This document shows positions 1-10,099 of a stretch of DNA of 64,000 nt, piece by piece. The stretch comes from Choristoneura fumiferana. Its lineage: Eukaryota > Arthropoda > Insecta > Lepidoptera > Tortricidae. The DNA lies in assembly GCF_025370935.1 (NCBI RefSeq), contig NC_133485.1, positions 8,274,734 to 8,338,733 on the forward strand, written 5' to 3'. Within the stretch, counting starts at the first letter, position 1. The number at the start of each line of letters is the position of its first letter. The notes under the pieces were generated by a model. It worked only from the letters and a program-made list of their open reading frames with translations, searched no databases and was not told where the DNA came from. The position numbers were made by a program, and so were the translations under genes.

Positions 1-663
1 TACTGAGTGCCTATTATTATGATTGTGCACCCGTGGTACCTACATGTACATCCCCCTTCTATATACATAAGTATATAAATGTTTAAATATAAACGAGGGA
101 TAATAATAAATAACATTTTAAGGTCATTAAATATTTGAATCGATAAATATAACTACCTACACTTAGATACTATCTGTTTCTCAATTTAAACTACGTAATG
201 TATTTGAGTAAATATTGTGTTTGATTAAGTTTTTCAATATCCTTGTGGGAATACCTAATACACTTAAGCATTTAGAGACACTGATATTCATAGATAATTA
301 TGTGCAGCACGGGTAAGCAAAGATTATAATTACCTACTTATAAGCCTAAAAACAAATATTTCCAGGAGATGCTGTTTTCAATGAGCCGTCGGTTATAATT
401 TCGCGACCGGTGCCCTGCGATGCGATGCGAATGTTTTTTGTTCATTACGCGGCAGAAACGATAGCCGCATGTCCGCACCTGGCAGTACGAGTACACGCAA
501 TGAACACTGCATTACCTATTAAAAAGTATTGGATTAAACGACTAGTACCTAATTATAAAACAAACAATGAATCTAGGCCGTATTCGGTAACAAAAATAAA
601 ACAAAATATGAGAGGTATTGATGAATGAACTATGACCACCCTATTCCATTACTTAATAGTAGG

Positions 664-799
664 TACAGTCACCAGCATTAATATCTGCTACAGCGGAGCG
701 TGCAAAAATATCTGCCATGTCCTTCTGGCCCTAGAAATAGAGTCGTATCAGATATTTATGCACGCTAGTTGTGTCAGATATTGGTGTTGGTGTCTGTAC
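664..799. mobile_element. MITE with TACAGTCACCAGCATTAATATCTG ends (cited in part)
   Basis: Outer ends TACAGTCACCAGCATTAA and TTGGTGTTGGTGTCTGTA pair with inner ATATCTGCCAT / CAGATATTTATGCACG. A second copy in the opposite orientation lies at 7100-7235, so this is a family. Confidence 0.8.
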
Positions 800-1794
800 C
801 TAACTATGACTAAAAATAGGTAGAGACTTCCTCATAATATGTATAACATAACAATATGCCCCAATGACATCCGTAAACAGCGAATGAACTTTTTCATTCA
901 CTCACGAGTGAATGTCAGGCGTTTTTCCGACCCTTAGTTACTCGTACATACGAGTACATGTATTGTCAACTCGCTCGATGACAACTCACACAAGTGTATT
1001 CTAAAATGCTTCCGAAGAATACGATTGTCATACCGACTTGCTTATTACATAAATTACTTTATCTACCTACTTAGTTCATGTTGTGGCGACGATTACGCGG
1101 CGGCGACGTCCGGTAAGATAATGGCAACTAAAATAGTCGCGAGTAGGGTGGCCAACTTCAGTGCACTGATCAAATTGCGATCAAATTGCGGGACCTGGTC
1201 ATAAAATGCGGGACTGCTTCTCTCGATCTAACTTGGTAGGGTATCTTGGCCGTCAATGTATTGAATAGTGTAAAAAAACTTGAACATGAGTGCGGGCGAC
1301 CGCGGCAGTGAAAAGGGGCAGGATAGTATCGAGTGAGCGAGTGAGTGCACGTTCTTCGTGCGCGTTACTACGGGGAATACTTATATATTTTAAAATTAAA
1401 TTCATTAAGTCTCAAGTTACTGTAATTTTTAATTGATCTTTTGTTTCGAATTTAGTCCAGCCTTGAAACGGGACAATCAGCGTCCCGCGCGGACTGTGTG
1501 CGGGACGCATACTCCTCTAGGGCTCCAGAAACGGGATGTCTCGCGTACAGGGAGACGCAATATCGCAAATGCTTACAGAGTCTAGTGGTGGTTGACTGTT
1601 TGTAATTTTTCCTTTGTCATTTAATGTTAGTAAGCAAATTTAAAAAAGACAGAACAAAAATGGATTTTCATACTTTCCTTATGACCTTAGCCAAGAAGTA
1701 ATGTAGGGAGCCATCAATGATAAACTTCATGTCTCCATTTCATGACTTTAACGCATACATTTACGAGCATGTTTGAGAAAACTATATTTAATAC
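800..1794. other. Intergenic, no gene seen
   Basis: AT-rich with a more GC-balanced stretch at 1090-1560 (GCGGGAC words repeated several times at 1185-1550). No frame with splice support. Confidence 0.6.
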
Positions 1795-2006
1795 TAGCTT
1801 TTGCCCGCGGCTCCGCCCGCGTGAATTCGGTTATCGCGCGCTGTTCCCACGGGAATTGTGCATTTTTCCGGAATAAAAAGTAGTCCATGTCATTCTCGGG
1901 CCCATAAACTATCTCTATGCCAAAAATCACGTCGATCCGTCGCTCCGTTACGGCGTTAAAGACGGACAAAAATACACACAAACACACACACTTTCGCATT
2001 TATAAT
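1795..2006 (-). repeat. Dispersed CCCGCGGCTCCGCCCGCG-type repeat
   Basis: TTTTGCCCGCGGCTCCGCCC to CACACACTTTCGCATTTATA. Same family, other orientation, at 4985-5150 and 51868-52100. The frame at 1748-1999 is derived from it. Confidence 0.7.
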
Positions 2007-2038
2007 ATTATATATACGTATATATATATATATATATA
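2005..2038. repeat. AT dinucleotide microsatellite
   Basis: TATATATACGTATATATATATA-like run (cited in part) following the dispersed repeat end. Confidence 0.85.
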
Positions 2039-2224
2039 GTATGAACTATTAGATGTTAGGTACCCGCAGGCCGCAGCTTTACACGCGTATACTTAGATCC
2101 GTTCAGCAGCTCAATTGAAATTCCTATGGGAATTCCATAAAATTATGCGGTGTCTTCGTTTATTATTTTAGGATTTTTTGCCTTTTTAGCATGAAGGAGT
2201 AAGAAATACAATAATGCAAACTTT

Positions 2225-2440
2225 CTCATCATCAGCCGGAAGGCGTCCACTGCTGGACAAAGGCCTCCCCTTTAGAACGCCACAATGAACGACAACTCGC
2301 CACTTGCATCCACCAGTTTCCCGCAACTCTCACGATGTCGTCAGTCCACCTGGTGGGAGGCCTGCCAACGCTTCGTCTTCCGGTTCGTGGTCGCCACTCG
2401 AGGACTTTTCTCCCCCAACGGTAATCTGTCAACTTCTCAA
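2225..2440 (-). mobile_element. RTE-type 3' fragment
   Basis: Minus strand reads KVLEWRPRTGRRSVGRPP, TRWTDDIVRVAGNWW and EAFVQQWTPSG, then a CATCATCA-complement tail at 2227. Same family as 4605-4925. Confidence 0.8.
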
Positions 2441-4604
2441 CAAAATTTTCTCATTTAGATATTTTTTAATTATTACTAAGATTTACTTTATAGGTAAGTT
2501 TCATTCAGATGCACTGAAAGTCAGTAAGATCAAATTTAACGAGTCATGTATTTTTGACATGCTAATGTTCAATAGATGACACCCTGCTGTCACTATTATG
2601 ATAAAAAATAAAGATGTCAACTACTGGGACAGTGGCCAGCACTCGCTCGGACGTCTATATAACTAGTAACTAGACTTATTATACGAGATTGTTCTCAAAA
2701 ACTGATGCTTAAAACTTGCTTCTTCGACAGAATAAACCATCATTTCATTTTTTTATTCAATGTTTACAGTGATAACTTAAAAACCCTTATAATTAGATCT
2801 TAATACGATAGTAATAAACTTATATTTTATCGGTTTAATGCTATAAACGTGGGGTACCTATCAGCAACAAGTCCGCAGTAAATGGCTGTTAATCCTTTTA
2901 TATTGCGAAATAAGCACTTTATCATTACTTATGAACATTTGTAAAACTGGAATGATACATTATTATTTCGGTGACACTTATTACTTACACTTAAATACTA
3001 TGGAGATAAGGTAATGTTTGTAGTAGATATTGATAGCGTGCTATCGGTATGAAATTACGTTCGTTTAGGGGTTTAGGTAAATGAAGGTGTTTCTTTATTT
3101 TGATTTATCTGTAAACGCTAGCAAAGAGCATATACTAAGGTGTTTCTGTATTGTTTAGGCATCTTTAGCAGTAACTAAACACTACTAATTCTAAAAACTA
3201 AAGTTATGAAGTAGGTACACCGATGGATAGGGTCTTTATATTTATTCCGTTTGTTCCGTGCGTGTAATTGGATTCGTATGACTGATTACCCCTGTTAAGG
3301 TTTTATCAGAATTTTTGATTCAAAATTAAGTTACTTTACGCGGTACATTTTCAACATCGCTTAATGTATAGAAACATTTGTCGAGTACAATCAATCAATC
3401 AATCAATACGAGTAAGTACATTCATATTATATTAAATGATATTGTAACGGATAATTCAAGTCTTAAATCGAGTTTAGCTCGACATGTTTCGGGCTATTTC
3501 GTAGCCCTTCTTCATAGGAGCACGCGACTCGGCGGCTGCCGCAACACGCGCACTATGCGCCATCGCTCATATAAATATACATATTTATATTTATTTGCAT
3601 AAACAAGGATCTGAATAGGCGCGTTACAAGTAAAACATTTAAAGGAGTGTTAAATTCAATCAAACTAAATATGTGTACAAACTATTTGGTTTCAACATAT
3701 TATGTAAAAATCTAGTAAAAATGCGCCAATATTCACGGAGAATACTTAAAGAACACTAAATAGGTAATATACCTATTCGTTACTTTTAAACTTTTTTAAA
3801 AATCTCGACAGTGTGACCATCACTTTTCGGCTCTACCATTGCAGGGCGAAACCCTAAGTAAGATTAACAGAACGATGTATTTTGAGTATGTAAAATATTT
3901 CTTCTTCTATGCGATCCGTAGATATTGTTCCCTTATAATAAATAGCATAGGAATTTCTGAACATTAAATTTATCCTCAGTAACGTATTCTAAGATCTTCC
4001 GCAACGAAATTAAAGTTTATTTCTGTTTGTGCTAGTTACGAGCTAGGTATAGCCTCGTTAGTCACTTGCTGCAATTCTAGTTGATAGATTCTATGAGATA
4101 GCATCACAACATAATCAACGAGTGATGGACAGCTCTCAAGGTAGACACACTTGTAGCGTGCCGGCTATGCTATACCTACTCGTAAGCGCTGGCACACAAT
4201 GATAGGTTATAGGTATGTCTTCAAAATGTTACGCGAAAAACAACTTAAGGTATTATAAATCACAAATCACCTCAGTTAATGCTGGCCTAAAAATAAGAGC
4301 ATTAAACTTCAGTAGCGATAAGGTTAATATTATAAGGCAGGTAACATTAAGACGTTGAGTTGAAACGGTTCAGAGAGATACAAAGCAAAAACTCTTTTTA
4401 ATTATTATCTCATTGCTTCAATCTGAGACGGTGAATAGAATAGATGTCCAATACCTATTATTCTTGCAATTACAGCTATATCTGCGGAGCCGCGCAGTAG
4501 ATGAAGGTTAGGTCAGGTTAGGTCATTTCTAATCGTTAACGAGAATTTCTTAAACTACACCGCAATATATTTATACGAGTAACTAAAATACCTTTACGGT
4601 TTCT
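2441..4604. other. Intergenic, no gene seen
   Basis: AT-rich. Contains an AATC microsatellite at 3387-3408 and a dispersed fragment CGACATGTTTCGGGCTATTT at 3480. No supported frame. Confidence 0.6.
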
Positions 4605-4925
4605 CTGCGGGATAGAATAAGGAATGATGATATCCGCAGTAGAACTAAGGTTACCGACATAGCCCGAAGAATTGCGAAACTGAAGTGGCAATGGGCGGGG
4701 CACATTGCTCGCAGGACTGATGGCCGATGGGGTCAAAAGGTTCTCGAATGGCGTCCGCGGACCGGGAGACGAGCTGTCGGTAGGCCTCCAACAAGATCGA
4801 GCGACGACCTGGTTAAGATTGCGGGATCGCGGTGGATGCGAAAAGCACAAGACCGGTCTGAGTGGAGAGCCTTGGGGGAGGCCTATGTCCAGCAGTGGAC
4901 GTCTTTCGGCTGACATGATGAACTA
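4605..4925 (+). mobile_element. RTE-type retrotransposon 3' end, open C-terminus of RT
   Basis: 103 codons open from LRDRIRNDDIRSRTK through KLKWQWAGHIARRTDG, WRPRTGRRAVGRPP and AYVQQWTSFG, stop TGA at 4911-4913, then CATGATG tail. This is the C-terminal end of an RTE-family endonuclease/reverse transcriptase; the front is missing. Its frame is intact, so it is comparatively young. Confidence 0.85.
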
Positions 4926-4984
4926 AAATACATACTTATAACTTTATAAGGTAGTAGGTACGTTTATGTTAGGCTTAGATAATC

Positions 4985-5150
4985 CTTGCTAATATTATAA
5001 ATTATAAATGCGAAAGTAACTCTGGCTGTTACATCCTGACGCTTAAACCGGTAAACCGATTTAGGATGATTTTCATCCCAAAAAATTGCATATTTCCCGC
5101 GGGATAGCGATAAACGAATTCTTGGCAGACGAAGTCGCGGATATAAGCTA
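4985..5150 (+). repeat. Dispersed repeat, GCGGGATAGCGATAAACGAA family
   Basis: ATTATAAATGCGAAAGTAAC, AAACCGATTTAGG, CCCGCGGGATAGCGATAAAC, GAAGTCGCGG order; same as 51868-52100. Confidence 0.7.
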
Positions 5151-6260
5151 GTTAAGTATAATTGTCATGTTCAGCCACCGAAACAAAATAATTTATTAAT
5201 GCCTGTACCATGCGAACCATGAACAGTTTTGATGTTCTGGAGAGACGATCTTAAATTTCTTAATTGTCTACCTACTGTTGCGTAACCTGTAGGTACCACT
5301 AACTAATAGCCGATAGCAACAATCGTACCTACTCATTACCTATGCTAATATTTTTTTTTTGTTTATACCTTCACAGTATTTAAGCTTATGTTTAATGATA
5401 TATTTAAATTTAATCAATATTTATTTAAGTTGTATCTTCAAAAACCCAGTATCCTGTACTTTCTCTGTTTTTGCGGATTTGCAACGCAGTGCAGTTACTA
5501 CCCGCCAAACCTGTTCAGTGGACCATTTAAAATACACACACAGGTGCGTTACTTTAACTTTAGAATTCAGAACCGTAAAGAATCGCGGAAGCTTTTGGTA
5601 AGAAATCTGATTTAGTTTATTAATTACAGTTAAATTATACATTTTTAAGGTTCTGTAGTCAAAATAGCAAAAACGGAACCCTTGTAGTTTCGCTACATCC
5701 CTCTGTTGCAGGCTCATTTGAGTTAGAGTCCAAGCAGGTACCTATACCTACTTAATAGGAAACTGAAATTTGGCACGAGTGTACTTACTAATCGCGCTGT
5801 CAAACTGGCAGTTTTTTTAATCTATATTAAAGTGTTGTCTAGTTGGATAGATTATTCAACTATTATTCGATTCTGGAACCAGTTTGTGAAATATAACTTT
5901 TGGAGTGATTTTTTTTTGGCATCAAGTGTGCGAGAGGGACACTTGATGGCATAAAAAAATCACTATGTCCCTCTCGCAGCTAAATGGTTTTAGTTAGGTA
6001 CTTGATAAATGTCACGGTAGTAGTATAATACGGAAACTACACTGACCAAGATATTGCCGAACATGTATCTGATTAACTAACTAACAACGCTAAGCAAATG
6101 GATTTGAATAAATTAAAAGTCCATTAGTGTCTAACGCATGTGCGGCAAGTGCAACGACATTGCCGTCAGTTTCGCAATGTCAATATTGTCCCATCGTTAT
6201 CGTAGGTAGGTACGGTAACCTACGCAATATTCAGCCAACGTTGTACCTATTTAAACTTAC
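5151..6260. other. Intergenic, no gene seen
   Basis: A degenerate GGGTTCCG-family piece at 5645-5705 and a small hairpin at 5925-5980 (GAGAGGGACACTTGATG with its near complement). Frames here are repeat shadows. Confidence 0.55.
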
Positions 6261-6494
6261 CGAGTATTTGCAAAAAGCTATCCTCGAGCCGCATCGTGGA
6301 GGAGAGCAGGTAATCCGTCCCCTCCAGCTCGCTTGGCACCAGCACGTCGCTCCGCATCTTGACCCTGGACCCGAAGCCGCCACGATCCCACGCCGCCACT
6401 CTGTCCCGCAGGCCCAGCTCACTAGCACAACTCCACGCCGCCACTGTCTCTTCCTTAGCCACTGGCACAAGCGCTGCTGGGAACAGCAAACGCA
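6261..6494 (-). CDS. Orphan candidate exon of an unrecognised gene
   Basis: 234 nt bounded by a good acceptor (CTGAAGACAG) and donor (ATACTCG|GTAAGT), phase 1 at both ends, open throughout (78 codons). Reads RLLFPAALVPVAKEE, ELGLRDRVAAWDRGGFGS, VKMRSDVLVPSELEG and LSSTMRLEDSFLQIL. It is GC-rich with many CTG/GTG/GCG codons in AT-rich surroundings, which is why I prefer it to the overlapping frames on either strand. I do not recognise the family and found no partner exon; the rest may lie off the left edge or the exon may be a relic. Confidence 0.5.
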
Positions 6495-6594
6495 CTGTCT
6501 TCAGGTACTTCCGCACACACTATATATCCAAATATATACAATACGTTACATAATTGTTAGAGTTAAATTAAACTACATCACATAATATCACTGT

Positions 6595-6815
6595 TTTGGT
6601 CGAGCGGCGACGCGTCGTGTGGCCGGGCCGGTGTGTCTCGTAATTAGGCGCTTCGGTCTCGAGGTGGTGGCGCTTCAAGCATGCCTCTGATAAGGAGGAC
6701 GCGGTGCGGTGCGCGCGGCCGCGGTTCGCGCTCTGTCCGCGCCACGCTGCCGAGCCGCGCCAACAGCTGATTCGCCCACTATAAATAATATCCATGGAAT
6801 TATTTGGATGCAGTT
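6595..6815. promoter_or_regulatory. GC-rich island with TATA-like and initiator-like sites
   Basis: 6600-6775 is strongly GC- and CpG-rich next to AT-rich DNA. At its right edge the plus strand has TATAAATA (6780) and CAGTTT (6811) about 31 bp apart, the spacing of an arthropod TATA/initiator promoter. No open frame follows on the plus strand. It could instead be the 5' end of the gene owning the minus-strand exon at 6261-6494. Confidence 0.25.
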
Positions 6816-7099
6816 TAACTGTTAGCTAACCGGTGTCCCTTACGAGTCACGTGGTTATGATAGATCATCGCTGACAGCCTAATAAATTAGCAGTAGGTAA
6901 TGTACGTCGCAGCGTAACTCACCCTTTAATTAACCCGTAATCTATCTTGTGCACCACTAGTGCCTGGCCCTATACCACGAAGTGCAAAACTCGAACTTCA
7001 TATGTTGCCGTCCCGCAGACGCTTATGTCATTTAATACGCGAGTGAAAGGGACGGTGCGAAACGAATTTCGATTTGCGAGTTTCTAAGTAGCCCATCTG

Positions 7100-7235
7100 T
7101 ACAGTCACCAGCACCAATATCTGACACAACAGGTGTGCATAAATATTTGATACGACTCTAATTTCTAGGGCCGGAAGGACGTGTCAGATATTTTTGCACG
7201 CTCCGCTGTGGCAGATATTAATGCTGGCGACTGTA
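7100..7235. mobile_element. MITE, same family as 664-799
   Basis: TACAGTCACCAGCACCAATA and TATTAATGCTGGCGACTGTA ends; the centre GGGCCGGAAGGAC is the complement of the centre of the first copy, showing inverted orientation. Confidence 0.8.
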
Positions 7236-7774
7236 CCTATATTACGTTTGTTTAACCACTCTTGGGTTGCTGGTGCTTTACCACAGTGTAAGAAAATGTA
7301 AGTTCTTAGAATTTGGCTTTACTATAAGTTTGTGTAAGTAAATGAATCTGCTTAAGCATGTGACTATTGAATGTTGATTAAAATTGGTCTTATAAAGAAA
7401 CTACGGCGACTTAAAAAACATTTGTAGTAAATAACACGCGAAACAGATGCCGACCGGTATCTGTCTGTTAAGGTAATCGTTTTGTAAAAAAATCTATTGT
7501 TGTAGGTAGAATAATCACTAGGAGAAACTCGTTTGCAATCTCGTATAGGTGACGTTGTAGTTGTAGGTACCACCAACATTATACGTGTGTAAGCATACAT
7601 TATAGATTAGTAGGTAGTTGAAATGTTATTTCCACAAAGCTGGTTCGCCGCGCCGGTGTTTACCTGCCAGCGACACTGGCCGCCGCCCCGCGTTGACCCT
7701 TCAAAGTCAAGTATGCTTTATCGTAATTACCTTAATACTCGTAGATCGGTATAAATTAACGCAAATCTATGTGA

Positions 7775-8003
7775 TGGGTCCACGGAAATAACATGCCTAG
7801 TCACCCTTTTTTAAAATTGAGATTTTAATCTCAAAATGTAGAGCTAAAAAAGTACTATGACATACCATTGAATTAAATTAAATAATCTGAAAACAATAAA
7901 AAATCTATTTTTTGATCTTTTAAATAAATGGTAACCATAGTACCTAATTAACTATAACTCAAAAAGTTGCTTAGGTGACTAGACACGTTCTTTCCGTGGA
8001 CCC
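7775..8003. mobile_element. Fold-back MITE, ~229 bp
   Basis: TGGGTCCACGGAAATAACAT and CGTTCTTTCCGTGGACCC ends, with inner CTAGTCACC / GGTGACTAG; the AT-rich centre has no frame. Confidence 0.75.
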
Positions 8004-8261
8004 TTCATGTAGTATTATGTAGGACATTCACGCTTTTACCTTTCCCGCTTCACTTGTCCCGGTTCTGTGTCTAGTACCTACTAGTCTGTACCTAATCAAT
8101 TTTTGCGAGTTGAACTTGAACCACTTCTAATGGACTTGAAATTTAAATACTATACCTACATAGGTACATACCGTACATATATGTGCAGCTAGACAACAAT
8201 TTGATTGAAGATATGAAAAAAAATTAAAGGGTGATACTTAAACAAGGCTCCATTGTCACTA

Positions 8262-8367
8262 GGGATGGGCCGAATATTCGTTTTGTATTCGGTATTCGGC
8301 ATATTCGGCAGATTTACCGAATATTCGTATTCTGCCGAATATTCGGCTAAATCACCGAATGTTCGGC
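8262..8367. repeat. CCGAATATTCGG cluster
   Basis: At least six partly palindromic CCGAATATTCGGC-like words in about 105 bp, a local tandem of a self-complementary word. Confidence 0.75.
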
Positions 8368-8997
8368 AAAGTGGTACTCTTCTTTTTACTGTATTGAGTA
8401 TTGAGCAATGTATGAGATGAGTGTTAAATGTGCTTAGGCTATTTTTATATGCGCTACGTGAGGCTTACCTAATGTTTTTGTTGACACTGTAGCTTTATTT
8501 CCAATAACAGCAGATAAAAAGATGTTTTTTAATTAAAAACAAATTTTAAGTATGTAGCTGTTTTTAGATTAAGCTACAGTGATTATTATAATAAAATAAT
8601 GTGTTAATAGGTATTTAACAACTGTCAGCTGTCAGCCCATTAGCCATGTTTTATTCCTCATGTTTAAAATTTAATTTAATTTAATCGAAATGAGCATAAG
8701 GTACATGATGGATTTAGTTATATTATAAGTATTATAACATTTCATTTATACTTTTACAAGTGATACATTTTTCAATTTGTCTCTGCTTCATACCGCAGCG
8801 TAAAACTAAATCAATAGAAATTTGAAACATTTTCAAAATTCATGGCGTTTCTTTGATGCCGATGTTGTCGCAGCGTGCAAACCTTACTTTTAAAATAATG
8901 TCACCGCGGCGGCCGGCTGCCTCGGCGGCCCGCCCGCCCGCCGTCTCGTAACCATAAAATTCAACCAAAACTCTTTTTGACAACGCCAGTGTCAGTG
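8368..8997. other. Intergenic, no gene seen
   Basis: AT-rich, with a GC-rich patch (GCGGCGGCCGGCTGCC, GCCCGCCCGCCGTC) at 8905-8945. No open frame of interest. Confidence 0.5.
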
Positions 8998-10035
8998 TTT
9001 TTAGGGTTCCGGAGCAAAAAACGGAACCCTTATAGTTTCGTCAAGTCCGTCTGTCTGTCTGTCTGTCCGTCCGTGCGTCCGTATGTCAGAGGCATTTTAC
9101 TCGAAAACTACAAGATGTAGTATATCAATGAAATTTGGAGTACAGATGTCTTGTCGAAAATTGTATCTCCCCCCCCCCTCTATCTTGTAAACCGTTTGTC
9201 CAAAAGATATGCAAAAAATATGGAAAGGTAACGCTTAATAAATACTTTAAACGAAAATTGGTTTCAACATGATCGGATGTACCGTTTTTGAGTTATTGCC
9301 GAAAAACTGTGCTTCTCAACAACAGGACGTAAGTGCCGTGAAGATACGCTCTTTTTCAGGTACTTAATAGATTTTAAGACTAGGTATACTAAATGTTTTA
9401 ATTGTGTTATAACGCACAGAATATAACTTGTTTTTTTTCGTAATGGCTACGGAACCCTATCTTGGGCGTGTCCGACACGCTCTTGGCCGGTTTTTAGGGT
9501 TCCGGAGCCAAAATGGCAAAAACGGAACCCTTATAGTTTCGCCATGTCTGTCTGTCTGTCTGTCCCTCCGCGGCTTTGCTCAAGGACTATCAATGCTAGA
9601 AAGCTGTAATTTTGCACGAATATATATTATGTGAACAATGCGGACAAAAAAGGTAAAATAAAAAATTCAAAAAAATATTTTTTGGGTTGCTAAAACGATT
9701 TTTCGATTCAGTGATTTGTTTGCCAAATATTCAATTTTAAAGTGCGAATTTTCATTAAAATCGAGCGTCCCTCCCCCCCTTTAAAATGGTGGTGGAAAAA
9801 TTAAAAAAAAATTAGGATGGTAGTAAGTATATCAAACTTACAAGGAAAACAATAACGGTTAAGTTTTCTTGAGAATTATTAGTAGTTTAAGAGTAAATAG
9901 CAGCCTCAGGTAAAATATACCTAAACTAGGAAAATTTCGCACAAAATACGAAATCTTTAGAAAAATATTTCTTCATTTTTTCGTAATGGCTACGGAACCC
10001 TATTTCGGGCGTGTCCGACACGCTCTTGGCCGGCT
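8998..10035 (+). repeat. Two tandem dispersed GGGTTCCG repeats
   Basis: Element 1 (8998-9489) and element 2 (9490-10035) each run from TTTAGGGTTCCGGAGC to GTGTCCGACACGCTCTTGG, joined head to tail. Both carry the GTCT microsatellite and the GTAATGGCTACGGAACCC end. The frames at 9428 and 9986 are repeat-derived. Confidence 0.8.
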
Positions 10036-10099
10036 TTATTTCTGTTATTTTTTAATTTATTTTATTTATGAATGTTGTGCCCGCAGACAGCCAGCCAGC

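Noticed and set aside
3378..3602. Open frame near the AATC microsatellite
   Set aside because: Composed of microsatellite and a dispersed fragment; no splice or codon support.
9428..9634. Open frames in the GGGTTCCG repeats (also at 9986, 27637)
   Set aside because: The same start peptide recurs at each repeat end and the frame does not persist; repeat-derived.
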